64,000 nt of DNA from Kingdonia uniflora (lineage: Eukaryota; Streptophyta; Magnoliopsida; Ranunculales; Circaeasteraceae): assembly GCA_014058105.1 (NCBI GenBank), contig JACGCM010000560.1, positions 5,766,001 to 5,830,000 on the forward strand. Direction: 5' to 3'. The notes beneath the pieces were generated by a model. It was not told where the DNA came from, searched no databases, and worked only from the letters and a program-made list of their open reading frames with translations. Positions within the stretch are counted from its first letter, which is position 1; every line of letters starts with the position of its first letter. A program made the position numbers and the translations under genes. Below, piece by piece: positions 1 to 11,999 of the stretch.

Positions 1-1198
1 ATCCGCATAAACGTCGCCGGAGTATTGCATAACCCAAAAGGCATCACTAACTACTCAAATAAGCCCTGTTTGGTTTTGAACGCTGTCTTCCAAGTATCCT
101 CCTCCCGGATTTGAGCTTGATAGTAACCCGACTTAAGATCCAACTTGGTGAAAAACTGAGCCGTCTACAACTCATCTAAAAGCTCGTCAATCCGTGGAAA
201 TGGATAACGATTCTTCACCGTGACCTTGTTCAACACCCAAAAATCCACACACATCCTCCAAGATCCATCCTTCTTCGGCACCAGTAATACTGGTGAACCA
301 CAATGTGAACAACTTAGATTAATAACTTCTTGCTCCAAGAGTTCATGTACCTGTTTCTTGATCTCATCAAACACTACAACAAAAGTTTGATATAACCCAA
401 TATTAGGTAGTGGCTCACCATTCATCAAGGTGATATCATATTTTACATCCCACCTGCGCGGCATCCCTTCTATACCCATAAACAAGTCTTTATACTCCTC
501 TTGCAACTCCCCTATATAAGTTAGTTGCATAGGAGACATTGCCAAAGTAGACAATAACGGAGCCTCTTGAACCTGTCGCACCAACAACAATAAAAATTTG
601 CCGCTCGCATTAACCAACCTTTACGCCTGAGTCACCATTACCAAATTACTAGTAGTGATATGTTCCTTGCACGCATTAATATGAAACTTAGTCCCATCCT
701 TCACCAAGCGATACTTGTGAGCACGACGATTAAGGATTGCATCTCGGTCCCAAAGATAAGGGCTACCCAAGTTGACTTGACACACGTCCAACGGAACTAC
801 CTTACATATCACTTCATTAATAGACTTCTCAGTAATCACAAACTTGAACGTATAGTGCTTAGTGATCCTTAACTCCGCGTCTTCCTGAATCTAACCCAAA
901 CCATACAACTTTAGATAAGCCACAGTAGCCAAACCCATCTTCTTCACCACCGCCTCAGAAATTAAATTATTCTGACTACCAGGATCCATAATGGACTCGA
1001 CTAAGCTCTACTTCACCTGAATGCTGAAAAAAAATACTCTTTCCTATGCGCCTCGTCGATAATTAGAGGCTGCTTGAACATTAGAGTAAGCTTAGGATTT
1101 GGCTTATCTAAATCCAGAAGATTCATAATCGTTGCGGCTAGTGCACATTTTTCTTTCTTGCCCTTCTCCTCCTTCGGTCGAAGCTCCGGGTGAAGTTT
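1..1198 (-). pseudogene. gypsy pol fragment: protease and N-terminal reverse transcriptase
   Basis: Reading leftwards, an aspartic-protease-like stretch near 960-1000 contains IMDPGSQNNLISEAVV, where the usual catalytic D-S/T-G has become D-P-G. Then comes the linker (621-839) and the RT start (165-617) with [19 protein letters not shown] and [15 protein letters not shown], the fingers motifs of Ty3/gypsy RT. Past a stop at about 165 the RT continues in frame ([10 protein letters not shown]) to position 1. In life this polyprotein would process Gag-Pol and copy the RNA. Stops at several places show it is dead. The family call is firm; function is absent. Confidence 0.85.
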
Positions 1199-2223
1199 TC
1201 AACATCTACAGGAATTGCGCCCATTAGCCTTGCAATGACTATAGATAGTCCCCTTGAATGATGACCCCTCTCCTTTGGACTCCCCTTTCTGATCAAACTT
1301 CCAAGTAGCCTTCAACCCCGACTTGTTCTTGTCGTCTCTCTTGTCGCTCTTCAAGTATTTTCCCTCAATAGAAATTGCTTTAACGATAACGTCCTTAATA
1401 TTTGCCACATTGAAGAGCTTTAATTCTCTTCGAATGGACTCTGACAAATCCCCTGTATACTTCATGAAGACATCGTACTCCTCTATGTCAATATCTAAAA
1501 CCAATGCTTGGTTATAAAACTCCGTAGTGAATTATTGTACAGATTGGCCAAACTGTTGGCGCAAGTTATGCCATTTGTACCATCGCTCCTATTCATACCC
1601 AATTGGATAGAATTTCTTCCTCACTAAGACCTTAAATTCCTTCCAACTTAAACTTCCGACATCATGTTGTTTATGATAGGATTTCTACCACGTGAGTGAG
1701 TGACTTGTGAATTTCAAAGAAGAAAAAAAATCTTCTGAGCGTTGAAATATTCATTAATGGAAAAATAGGTCTCTAACCTTTCTAACCAATTCTCTAATTT
1801 CTCGTCGTCGACGGAACCATCGAAAACTGAAATCTCAATCTTAAAACCAAGACGAAGATTACGTATAGGATTCGTTGACTTACCAAAACCTGGGCGCTCC
1901 TTGACGGAATCAGCATCACTAGAATCATCGAATACCAGAACATCCTCGTCCCCATCTACCTCCATAACGTCTTTCTTCTTAGAATGGCCTCGCCGTTCCA
2001 CTGAAGTGGAACCCTTAGCGAGGTTCATGAGATGCAACTGCTCCACTAACTCCCCTATTGTAGAAGTTAGGGTAAAAACTATCGTTTCCAAAATTGTGAG
2101 TCTTTCATTGGGATTACTCATCTCAAAATCGTCCTTCTTCTTCGAATTAGGTTTGCGATGGATCTTCAATGGACTCACTAACTTCTCCTTCGTTTGCTTA
2201 AGACAGTCACGTGTAGAGACCAT
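1199..2223 (-). pseudogene. gypsy gag fragment
   Basis: The reading begins with an ATG at 2223, 40 bases downstream of the primer-binding site. The first 169 residues are charged and end in a retrotransposon gag-like patch (LENWLERLETYFSINEYF). After a frame break near 1714 the gag continues (LTWWKSYHKQH, SWKEFKVLVRKKFYP). A second stop near 1533 precedes a stretch that ends in a damaged CCHC knuckle (SHCKANGRNSCRC) just before KLHPELRP. Gag forms the virus-like particle and packages RNA; here it is interrupted at least twice. Confidence 0.8.
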
Positions 2224-2262
2224 AAACTACAATCAGCCCCCCGAGAATCGAAAACTATAAAA

Positions 2263-2271
2263 CTGATACCA
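2263..2271 (-). other. primer-binding site, tRNA-iMet type
   Basis: The minus strand reads TGGTATCAG followed by TTT; plant gypsy elements primed by initiator tRNA-Met normally have TGGTATCAGAGC. It lies between the candidate LTR and the gag ATG, as expected. Confidence 0.75.
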
Positions 2272-2283
2272 CTTAATTCATAA

Positions 2284-2810
2284 TATGATTGAGAAGTTTT
2301 TAGTTAGTAGAAAAACACGAAGAACACCAAAATTAGGAAAAATAAAGCTTCAATGGCTTAAAAAATAAAGTAATTATATAGAATCACTCCAAAACCCTAG
2401 GCTCTACCTCAGAACTCTTTCTTGACCTAACATAACCAAGAAAATAACCTAAGTTCCATTTATATACTAGGGAACTAAAAAATCATAAAAGAACGAATCT
2501 TGAGGCAAAACAACGTCTGAGATTCCAAAACAGTGCCCAAATCGTTCGAACGAACTAGGGAGTCGTTCGAACGACTTTACACCTAATTGGTCTAAACCCT
2601 AGAAAAGTAGACCAATTCATTCGAATGACACTCAACTTTGTTCAAACAAAAAAGTGGTTTTGGGCCAAATTTTTAGAAAACATGTTAACTCGTTCGAACG
2701 ACACTCAACTTCGTTCGAAAGACTTTTACAAATCTTCAAATAACTCTAGATCTTCCAGGATCATTCACCATTCTCCTTAGCTGTAAATCTTGTTGTTTAT
2801 TGCTCTTACA
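2284..2810 (-). repeat. candidate 5' LTR of the gypsy element
   Basis: The segment just upstream (minus strand) of the primer-binding site has a TATA box (TATATAAATGG at about 2455-2467) in the right place for an LTR promoter. Upstream of it (2530-2725) is an array of TTCGAA-centred palindromes. On the minus strand the proposed ends are TGTAAGAG at 2810 and CAATCA at 2284. Without the other LTR in the window both ends are guesses; only the promoter-like part and closeness to the PBS are solid. Confidence 0.45.
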
Positions 2811-3744
2811 GCTATCATGGTGAGGATAAGTTCCCAATGTCGTCAAGGTGGCTAAACTGCGTGAATGATATTTCAAACTTCTGCCCCTATGATGCAGTAT
2901 TACTGATGTAGCCGTTACAATTAGATAGTCTAAATGCGAAAGAAATGCGTGTAAAGCTGGACCATCACTTCTGGTGTGATGTCTTTCAAAGTCTAATCCT
3001 TTATGTAGTTGTTCGAAAAAGAACCGTAAAAGAAATTGCTCAGGATAAACTTGTAAAAGAGGATGAGAGAATAGTAGGTGGGGAATTGATTCCTTGTGGG
3101 GAACCTAATCACCCTAGCTGCTTTAAATATAACTATGTTTAAATGTATGTGCCTGTGTGCCCAGGTCAATTAGAATAAAAGAATTTTTTGTAAGCCTTTA
3201 TACACGGCAGTTTATAACTTTATGCTCGCTCTTATATGAAATCGAACTCATTTTCATAAATGTGTATTGAACTGGAGGATAGAAATATGTTGAATGGGTG
3301 TTGTGTATAAATGTTTGTTTAATGTGCGAATATGACGGCTATTATCCGAGATAGCTGTTTCAAAAAGTTTGAAATTTAAAATTTGTTCTGCACCATTCTT
3401 AAAAAATAGATTTGAAATAGTTCAGAAGTACAATCTTGAGGGGAAGGGTAGTAAGTAGTCGTACAGAGTATGTGGTATTTAGACTGTCTTGGGAAAGAAG
3501 ACTTATAAAATTATTTTAATAGCTGATGTGAAAAGGGCTCTAAAATTTGAATAAAATTAATGAATTGCTATTTTGAGGGTAATTGTGTAAGTTGGGTCAA
3601 GGAGTAGGTTCTGGAAAACTTTTAAGTTGCGAATTGGGGTATGATTCAAAGCACTTGTTGCTACCCAAAACTAACGACCAAAAAATGGCAGGATGAACCG
3701 TAGAAAAAAAAATTTAACACATGATCATTGCTTGTATTTGTAGG
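2811..3744. other. non-coding, probably Tat-element internal DNA
   Basis: No coherent gene is visible. A 65-codon reading at 2945-3142 (+) has no recognisable domain. The stretch lies upstream of the coiled-coil pseudogene at 3745 and probably belongs to the same Tat-like element. Confidence 0.4.
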
Positions 3745-6700
3745 TCGACTATGCGTACTAAGAACTTAAGTCCCAAGAGTAAATTTATAGTCTCATCGAG
3801 CTCGAAGGAAATGCCTAGATCTGAACTGGATGTCGAGTTTTATTATGCAGAGTAGAAGGTTGTAGATAGTAGGGATGTATGGAAAGGAGTAGATGAGGCG
3901 TTACCCGTATAGGTCCAACCTACAGTGTTGGGGGCAACGGTAAAGGAGAAAGGGTTGAGTGATATAGAGTTCTGCATATACTCGGAGGGGGCAGATATTG
4001 GTAATGAATTCCTTAGGTATAAGAAGAGACTAAAAGGTTAATGGAGGCATATATAGTTAAAGAAGATTTATCTTTTAGGGAGTTTTCGTCAATAGCGGGG
4101 GAAAAGTGTTATCAGGTTTTGGAACCTCGAACAGGTTAGGAATGATGGGGAAATTCATGATGATGTGACCATAGATTACTATACCGGGTCCTTGGAGTTT
4201 GGTTTGGATGATGGTTTTTTTATGTTATACCAACCAGTTGGTATATCGCCTTAGAATACCGCTGACCAACTTCCAAAAATGGGTAACCTGTTACATTGTT
4301 GCCCAGTGCAGCTAAATGGTAATGTGTACGAGATGATGGTCTGTGAGATGGAGAGCGAATGGGGTGGATAAAAAAAAAATTGCTTCAGATGTTATGGAAT
4401 TTTATAAAATGAAATATCTGAGGGCAATTCGGAGTAGTTACCTGTATAGCGATTCTTCAAGACTAAAATTTTTTGATTTTGATTTTGTTAGTTGACCTTG
4501 CAACGACAATCTGGTACTGGATAGGGGGAACTATATACAGGTCCTAAATTAACCATCGCACGACCTGGACTTTAAGTAATTTAATTTGAGTAAGTGTCCA
4601 TTGATAAACTTGAAAGGTGGCTCTCTTAGCATGTTCAAGTTCATTTTCATTTCTTGTTGTTCCAATTTGTAGGCCCTCAGGCCATTGCTATTCCTAACGA
4701 TTCTAGTCTTTTTGATCGTGTGGGTCGAGAACATAATGAACTTAAAAAAAATCTTAAAGAGCTGAATATCTAGAGGGATAAAAGGGTAAACTCATAGATT
4801 CCAAAAGTCCACCGTGCTAACCAGAGGCGAACAATATCTGGTCAAGAGGAAAATTCAAACACAAGAAGTTTGTCATCAAACACTGGTGGCCTCGGTCTCC
4901 CAACTATGACTGGCATAACAAATATCCCACCTCCTAAGACATCAGGTCTTAGTCAAAAAAATTGTCGGCTTAAAAAATTGAATTAAAAACTCCCCCAGAA
5001 CAAGGTGTTTTAGCAGGTTAGTAAATGTCTGACTTTGCCTGTGCCAGAAGTTGCTGATGGTGGAATTCCAGGAAAAGAAAAATTAAAGAAGTGCAAGGTT
5101 AGTTAGGCCAAGGTAGATGATAATGATAAGTCCACTCTAAACCGGCAGAAAACTCTTGAGATCGAAGGAAGTGACCAGTCTCGTGCTGCTGCTGTGATGA
5201 AACCCAGGGAGGTGGAGAGTCATTGCTCTCGATTGGTTGAAACGAACCCAGGGAAGCTCTAGAAAATGTTCCAAGAGCAGATTCCATATGTATAGTTGTA
5301 TTTTGACCTCTAATTATCTCTCCTATACTTATTTTGATACTGTGGTTTCTGAACTGTATAGCTTTGGTAGTTGTCGATGCTAGTCAAGGGTTCGTCTCAA
5401 TTTTTATTAAAATAAAATAATGATCATTTTGAGCTCATTCATATGGTCAAGGCTCAAATTGAAGAGAACGTTCAGTTAAAGGCTTGGTTGAGCGGGTTGA
5501 CTGCTAAGCTTGTGAAAGAGAAGGAAAAAGCCGTAGAGGAAACGAGAGCTGCAGTTAGATTGGAGCTGCAGAGCCAGGTGCTGGAGCACGAGAAAGTTAT
5601 GGAGAAGGCGGTGGAGGCGATTAAGGTTGGACATAAAAATATGATCTAATATTATCATTACTTCGGCATGTCAAAGAACGATATCACCCTTGGGCTCGAT
5701 AGCAAATATCAAGACATTATCTTCCATTCTGAGGTCGAGAATGAACATGCCAAGGAGGAACAACAAGATGGTGGTGCTTCTCCTGTGAATGCGGCAAATG
5801 TTCCTCTCTCAAAGTCTTTGGGTAATACCGCTAAAGTTCCTGACGTTGTTGCTAAGAACTTGTCACCATAAGAGGTAGAGCTCACCAAAGGCCACTAAGC
5901 CTACAACTCTTGTTAATTCGATCTGTTAAAGTTTTTCCGTTAATTATCGATCTGTGTGAGAATTGAACGTTTATGTGGGAAGATTGTAGATTTTTTTGAA
6001 AGAAATGACTATCTGAAAGTTGGATTTTAATTTTGTGAATAATATAGAATTTGTAATATATGCAGGATGTAGAGCAATTGAGGGCGAATGTAGACAGTCT
6101 ACATAGGGCACTAAATAGGGCTAGAAACTCCTTGAGTCACACTCGTCAGGTAATAGCCGATCCGAATATCAACTAAGACATTACAAATCCTTGCTAGATA
6201 AGAACTAGCCAGAACTGTATGCTTTACAGTTTAAATATGCTAAGGTAAAAATAGAGAGGGATATGTCTCTTAGGAAACAATCGGATAGGTTTAAGATACT
6301 TAGAAAGGCGTAAAAAAAAATCTCCTTGAAAGATGAGTGCGAGAAGTCATTGTTATCCTTAACACTTTATTTTGAGGCAGAAGTTGATAGTGAGCGAGGA
6401 CTAAAGGACGCGTATATACATATATAAAGAGAGGGGTGTAGTAGCAGATCTAGCTCGAGTTCAATATTTTATGACTGAAGTAAGAAATTACCATAGGGCA
6501 GAGGTGAACAAATGTTCAGCTTAAGCGGGTGTATCTATTATTTATAGGACTTAATAATACGGGGCCTGTGTATGTAGGTTTCTAAACCTATGTCTACAAA
6601 TTTTTATAGTATCAAAGGTCAATGAGAATATTGTTTTTCAAAATAAATAAAGAATAAAAATGTGCATGAATGTCTTAGAGAATGAGTTAAAAATTTTACA

Positions 6701-7280
6701 AGAAACGTTGAGTTACTATACCGAACAGAATGTTTGGCTCACGTCATGGGTTGCGAAGGAGATAACACTCAGAAAGAAAGAGGATGATACACGGGAAAAG
6801 TTAGAAATATTGTAAAAACAAACTCGTGATCGGCTATATGACTCGAGTAAGCGAATAAGGGAGTATTTGTATCCTACACGAGAAAAAATTGTTGTTAAAG
6901 ATGAGTACGAGTGACATGTGGAAGCATCGATTGGTTTTTGTGGTAGTGAATTAGGCAGAGTTGAGAACGAATTTTAAAAGTACGTTACTAACTCTGGGAA
7001 AGACTTTGATTTGGAAAATGCATAGGATGAGAATCTTTGATTTGTAAAAGATCAAAATGCGAAGGACTCTAATCGTTTTGATGTTCCAACTCCTATATCT
7101 ATAGAAGACGGGTCAGATGATGATGAGGTTGAGGGTCTAGTACTGCATGGCCACCGAGCATGTCATTTGGAAGATATTGCAAGATTTCGCTCGCCAGAGG
7201 ACAAATATTGGGGTATCCCTTCTAGAGGTGGGAAAAAGAAGCAGTCTTCTCAGCGGTCAATGAGAAGGTGTAGAAAGTGA
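3745..7280 (+). pseudogene. Tat-element antisense coiled-coil gene, copy A (Transposase_28-like)
   Basis: A spliced plus-strand reading resembles the better-kept copy at 61550-64000. It starts at about 3751 (MRTKNLSP, then a serine-rich patch) and has the conserved core with an N-G-N-V-Y-E-M-M motif near 4318-4340. A coiled coil follows at 5443-5649 (repeats of VKEKEKAVEE type), then ITLGLDSKYQDI at about 5685, another coiled block at 6065-6155 (VEQLRAN, NRARNSL), a helical block at 6665-6960 and a basic tail ending KKKQSSQRSMRRCRK at about 7280. Many stops and shifts make it a pseudogene. The layout (globular core, then long coiled coil) matches the PF04195-type 'putative gypsy type transposon' proteins found antisense, downstream of pol, in Tat/Grande/RIRE2 elements. 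The family assignment is from memory of that layout, not a search. Confidence 0.6.
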
Positions 7281-7489
7281 ACTTAATATAATAAATAAAT
7301 TTGCCTTCTTATACCTAAAATTATATGTTTGAAATTATAGTAGATGTGTTATGTTTGTTTCCAGCATAGAAATAGATGCTTCAAAATTATATTACATGTA
7401 TACGTCGACCAAACATAAGTATTTCATTAATGTATAGAGCAACATACATAGAAATGGAGAACAATTCTCACTTTTGGAATGTAAATTGA

Positions 7490-8948
7490 AAAACATCAAA
7501 CTGTAAAGAATGTTTATCCGTAATATGTTTTCAACCTCTTGGTATTCCAAGGGTTTGGAACTCAAATTCCTTCTTCTGTGATGGTTGAGAGATCTGAGGT
7601 TACTCTTGTCGATTTGGCCAATTCCTTCCTGTGTTTAGGTATTTCTCGTAGGACGAGATCTTGGATGTTGAATTTTCTATTACAAACCCTTTTGTTATAA
7701 GATTTGGCCAATGCCTGATGATATCTTCCCATATTTGCAATTGCTCGGCCTCTCGCTTCTTTTATCTAATTCATATTGCATGCTAACTGAAATTTATTTT
7801 CCTCATCCACCATTTTGAGATCGTGTACATGGTTATGATATTCGGTCGGGATAACAACTTTAGTTCTATAAGCTAAAAGGAATGGAGAACATATTGTAGA
7901 TATTTGTGGGGTTGTTCGACATGCCCAAAACACATGTGGTAATTCCTGAATCTAATTTTCTTTCTTGTTGTTCAGGCACATTTATAATCCATCGATTATC
8001 ATCTTGTTAGTGATTTCTTCATGACCGTTCCCTTGTAGGTAATAGGGGTTTAAAGGAGAATGAATGATGTTATGTTTTTTGAGAAATTTGACCACTTTTT
8101 CACCAATGAATTGTAGCCCATTATCGATCTTGATAAGATGCGGGCAGCCAAATTTTGGGTGATAATATTTTCCCATATAAACTTGATAACTTCCTCTTCC
8201 CATATTCAACATAAAGATACTGCCTCTACCTATTTTGCTAAGTAATCAGTTACTACAAAAAGATATCTTCTCTTCTCGGGAGTGTTTGGTAATTCTCCCA
8301 CTATGTCAAGAACCCATCTTTTAAAATGCCAATATACTTTGCTCGCGTGAAGGTTTAGACCTAGAGCTCAAATTTTGTGTCCATGTTGTTGACGGGCGTC
8401 ATATTTCTTTACATGTTCTTTGGCTTATGTTCTCATTTTTAGCCAGAAAACCCCTGAGTGATTGCTCGATTTGCCAAGGACTGGCCTGCTACATGCGATC
8501 CACGTGTTCCTTCATGTAACTCCCGTAATAGGTCATTGGCTTCTATTTCAGACAAGCACTTTAGATAAGGGCCCGTGACTAATCTTTTGTAAAGCTTCTC
8601 ACTGACAACTAGGTATCATTTTGTGTTGTCTATCATTCTCCTTCTTTCATTGATATCTTCAAGAACATCACCTTTAAAATTGCTCTGTAAACCATTATAT
8701 TTGATAAAAGGTACTATTTAATTGCTTTCCACAACCTCATCGCTCCCAGCGTTATTTGTATTCGAGCTGATGAGATTAACACAGGGCGTAGAGACAACAT
8801 CAATTATTAAATATCGAACCTCTGTTCTAAGAATTCTTACAAGATATGCGAGGGAGTTTGCATGTCTGTTTTCTCCCCGAGGTACTTCAATCGTGGCCTT
8901 CTCAAATTTGCTCATTTTGACAACCACTATCGCAGCATAGTCGACCAT
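7490..8948 (-). pseudogene. Tat-like Ty3/gypsy pol remnant: RNase H and integrase
   Basis: Reading leftwards from 8948, an RNase H C-terminus (FEKATIEVPRGENRHANSLA, the late RNase H motif) is followed at 8650-8440 by an integrase zinc-binding stretch (LYKRLVTGPYLKCL, then LHEGTRGSHVAG). The integrase core comes at 7982-8212 with LIKIDNGLQFIGE and PYYLQGNGHEEITNK, the D and E motifs. A frame-broken C-terminal domain runs to about 7490. An RNase H directly upstream of integrase and an antisense ORF downstream are Tat-lineage traits. Internal stops make it inactive. The 5' half of the element (gag, PR, RT, 5' LTR) is missing; copia sequence begins at about 9035. Confidence 0.8.
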
Positions 8949-9034
8949 CTTTCTATTTATTCTGATATCGTTATGTATAATGGTTTACGATCAACAAAGA
9001 GTCAGTGTAGACCTGGCAGTGACATATGTTGCAT

Positions 9035-9328
9035 TGTAACAATGACACGTGCCAAGATTGTTTGACCGAGTCAAACTGGTCAATCCGATCCATATAGGTT
9101 TAGACACTAAAATTGGCTTTAAAAGCCTAATGTCTAATTTAGTAAAAATAAATAAAAATTCTTATTGATTGGAAGTCATACCTAAATCACGGTTAAATGT
9201 CAAGGACAATAATTAATATATCAATTGGGAATTGACTTAGTCTTATTTTTTAAAGACTTGGTGTCCGAGGAACCAATTTTACATATCTAGATGTAATTAG
9301 ATATTACCTGATGGCATTTAAAGGTATA
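9035..9328 (+). mobile_element. Ty1/copia copy 2, leader segment left of the Helitron
   Basis: This stretch matches, in opposite orientation, the untranslated leader of the complete copia at 51335-58421 (56865-57420), for example GGTGTCCGAGGAACCAATTT. It ends at ...AAAGGTATA, where the intact copy continues TAGGCATTAATAGC; that continuation is found at 16467. So the same copia copy resumes after the Helitron. No LTR is visible on the left; the copy is truncated where the Tat remnant ends. Confidence 0.8.
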
Positions 9329-10079
9329 CTAGGTTATAAGCCCGTGCTACGCACGGATGCATTAGTTTATATTGATTGATAATTACAGAGTTTGTGTAGT
9401 ATTTGGCTAATGCAATAAAGTTAAGGGCTAATTTCAATACTAAGGTTTTAATAGAAATGGCATAATCCCAAACCCATATATACCATTACCGTTCACCAAC
9501 TTATATGTTACCAATGTTAGTAATGACTTATGGCACTCATTGGTGAAGACTCAATTCATAAAAATTCTTAAGTCATGGTCCCTGGCCAATACTTTGATCT
9601 CCTTTAGCTTTCAACGACCCCAGAGAGTAGATAGTATATTAGCTCATTTGAAATAGGCTTATACAACTTGCCACAGACATCAAATTGAAGTTTGTTGTGT
9701 TTGTTTATGGGGACAACTTTGCGTGCCTCATACTGGCGAGATAAGCCAAATCCTTAATCCTCAGGTGATCCAAATTTAAATAAAATAAAACTTTATTAAC
9801 CCAAGTCAGGTTTGAGCATAACCATTTTCGTATTGTTGGTAGCCTATGCCTTTTTTTGTGATGATCTATATAGCACGTATGCACTTTAAAAAGTTTGTTT
9901 GTAGTTTAAGTCATGGAAAATAAAGTTCTAAACATTTTGAAAAATAATACAAAAACAACAGTATACAACTCAGTGAAACTCTAACATTTATTTTGTTAAA
10001 GAGTGCAAATTAAATAGTACGAAGAATTTCATTAAAACTAATCAAATTAAACAACGGTTGGACATCTGATCACAAAGTC

Positions 10080-10560
10080 TACTTGTAGATGTTCTTATAG
10101 TCATCATCGAAATACACCTTGTTGCAGCAGTTGATGATAATTCGTAAGTACCTGAAAAGAACAAAAAAATGTTAGGTTCATTTAAAGTTTTTTTTTTTGT
10201 AATTAAAATTATTTAGTTGATTTGCCTAAATATTGGTGTACGATTGTTGAAGTCACTATGACAATAGTTTAACCAACTTCTTTTCCACTAAAGATAGGTA
10301 TACGGTCTACTATAGCACATCTTAGTTTTACTTTTAGTAAATACCCCTAAATATTTGAAAAACAGATATAAGCATACTATTAAACATTTTGAACTAACAT
10401 AAATTTATAATTTGAATTTGAATTTGGCTAACCTTTCATTTTTTATAGATATGATTAGTTTCTTTACTTTTTCACCATATGCATTCATAAAATAAGTGAC
10501 ATTCGGCCAAAAGTTCAATGTTCCTTGCACATCTAGAAATTAAAAATATAGCTTGTTAGA
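10080..10560 (-). other. exon-like blocks inside Helitron E0, unassigned
   Basis: Two open blocks bounded by splice-like sites read on the minus strand: one at about 10425-10540 (VQGTLNFWPNVTYFMNAY) and one at about 10078-10155 (RYLRIIINCCNKVYFDDDY) preceded by CAG. They look like consecutive exons of a captured gene. I do not recognise the family. Confidence 0.35.
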
Positions 10561-10654
10561 ACAAACTTAAGAAAAAAAATGATTTTGTAAAGTTGGGTTG
10601 TTGTGAATATCTGTTAGAATTGTATTATCATTATTCCGTTCATCAACATCCTCA

Positions 10655-11040
10655 AAATCGATTAACGCGAACATTTGCTTTGGAAACTTCTTTGATCCAT
10701 GGGCTAATTTGGATGCATGGCTCCGGGTTGTCATAATCCTTTAGTCTGACTGACTCGGCTAAATGTTGAGCAATTTCCGCGGACACACCAGCTTGGGTGG
10801 GGGAATATGGGACTCATTCTGCATTGGCACGTATAGTATCAAGACGGATAATTTTTTGCCACTTTTCAAACTTGATTTCAGGTTTTATGGGAGTAGAATC
10901 CTTGGAGGAATTGTTTGGTAATTCACCTTCTCCACTTCCTTCTATTGCAAAGGATTTTGGCAAGCTCTCCAGTTCTTCAGTCTTCTTCAAAGTCAGATGA
11001 CTCTATTAGCTCAGTTATGGCAACTTCTTGAGTGATACCA
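10655..11040 (-). pseudogene. captured TBC-domain Rab-GAP exon fragment
   Basis: The minus strand reads KWQKIIRLDTIRANAE, a stop, then VPYSPTQAGVSAEIAQHL and LKDYDNPEPC. Plant TBC (Rab GTPase-activating) proteins carry a closely similar stretch ahead of the catalytic helices, with W where this copy has TGA. The match breaks off after EPC, before the usual continuation, so only part of one exon is present. An upstream acidic segment (ITELIESSDFEED) may belong to the same gene, with a frameshift between. The segment is fused directly to the AP-1 mu exon at about 11040. The assignment is from motif memory. Confidence 0.55.
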
Positions 11041-11985
11041 TCCAGGAACACCTAATTAAGTATAAACAAAACTTTCAAAATGATGTCCACTGGTAGCAAT
11101 GAAATCAAAAATAATAACAATTAACAACCCATACAAAAATTAACTTACTTCATTCTTTATATATCTTATCCCTTCACTACGCCAAGATACTGTATTTGTT
11201 ACAGCCATTGGAGGTCACTGATTAACTTATATCCTATAGGCATCTGTCTTGATAAATTCACTGAGAATCTTAGCTTATGTATATTGAGGAGGATAGCCGA
11301 AGTCCACCATTTCGTCGAGTAATTCATATTGTCAAAAAGAAAAGTGTGTCACCTCATGTGCCAGTAAAATTTTATCTTACCAATCTGAAATAGAACAAAC
11401 TTTAGATTCAAAAAAACAAACCGAGAAATACATTCTTACCACGACCACAAAGTTATCTCTAAGGGATTCTTCTTCAAACTCATCAAAATAATGCTTAAAA
11501 ACCTGCAATAGTAACAAAACAAAAATAACTTAACATCTGGTATCCGCCTATCTTCACATTTGGCGTGGCCTGCCAAGGCAGACGTTTAGATCAAGGAACG
11601 TTGTCCGTGTAAAACATGTGTAGCACCTAAATGCATGTTGAAATGGTGTAACACGTAAATGCATTACCACATCGTCAATATAGATGCCGACGTGCAATCA
11701 TATATTCTAACCAGACGCCTAAATGGTTCAATATGGCATCGACATAAATGCCAATATGCAACTGTTATACGCCTTAATAGTTCATACCACGTTCTGCTAT
11801 ATAAACACATTTACTATAAGTAAAGTTTCTTAGAGAAAACCTTACATAAACAACCCGGTGTAAAAAGAGTATCTTACAATTTTGCCTCGTCGCTGCCATG
11901 AGGAAATATTGTTGTGTTGTATAAACATATAGGTAATGCCACTATCGAGTAGGACCGGAGCGTGCAGCTCGGTATCACCCTAATT
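11036..11985 (-). pseudogene. AP1M-like: captured AP-1 complex mu subunit exons
   Basis: Successive minus-strand exons match clathrin adaptor AP-1 mu. About 11877-11985 reads GITYMFIQHNN and then, in another frame, MAATRQNC. 11440-11502 reads VFKHYFDEFEEESLRDNFVV between good AG and GT sites. 11149-11331 reads YELLDEMVDFGYP, AKILSEFIKTDAY and PPMAVTNTVSWRSEGIRY. The next block starts VFLD. AP-1 mu sorts cargo at the trans-Golgi network. Here the N-terminal and middle longin-like parts are kept in exon order with introns, showing DNA-level capture rather than retrocopying. Stops in the 11149-11331 exon and a frameshift near 11905 make it non-functional. Confidence 0.85.
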
Positions 11986-11999
11986 CCATAACAAATTAT

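Larger units (their letters stand above)
1..2810 (-). mobile_element. Ty3/gypsy retrotransposon, 5' part, degenerate
   Basis: The minus strand reads, from right to left, a candidate LTR, a tRNA-Met-type primer-binding site, gag, a protease-like segment and the beginning of reverse transcriptase. This is the gag-PR-RT order of a Ty3/gypsy element. The rest of RT, RNase H, integrase and the other LTR lie beyond the left edge. The frame is broken several times (stops or shifts near 165, 620, 1010, 1199, 1505 and 1714), so the copy cannot be coding. Lineage within Ty3/gypsy is not resolved; the knuckle followed by KLHPELRP resembles plant chromovirus-type gag-pol, which is inference. Confidence 0.85.

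Noticed and set aside
2945..3142. 65-residue plus-strand ORF with Cys-Pro pattern, possible secreted peptide
   Set aside because: No signal peptide or known family; length is within chance expectation for decayed TE DNA.
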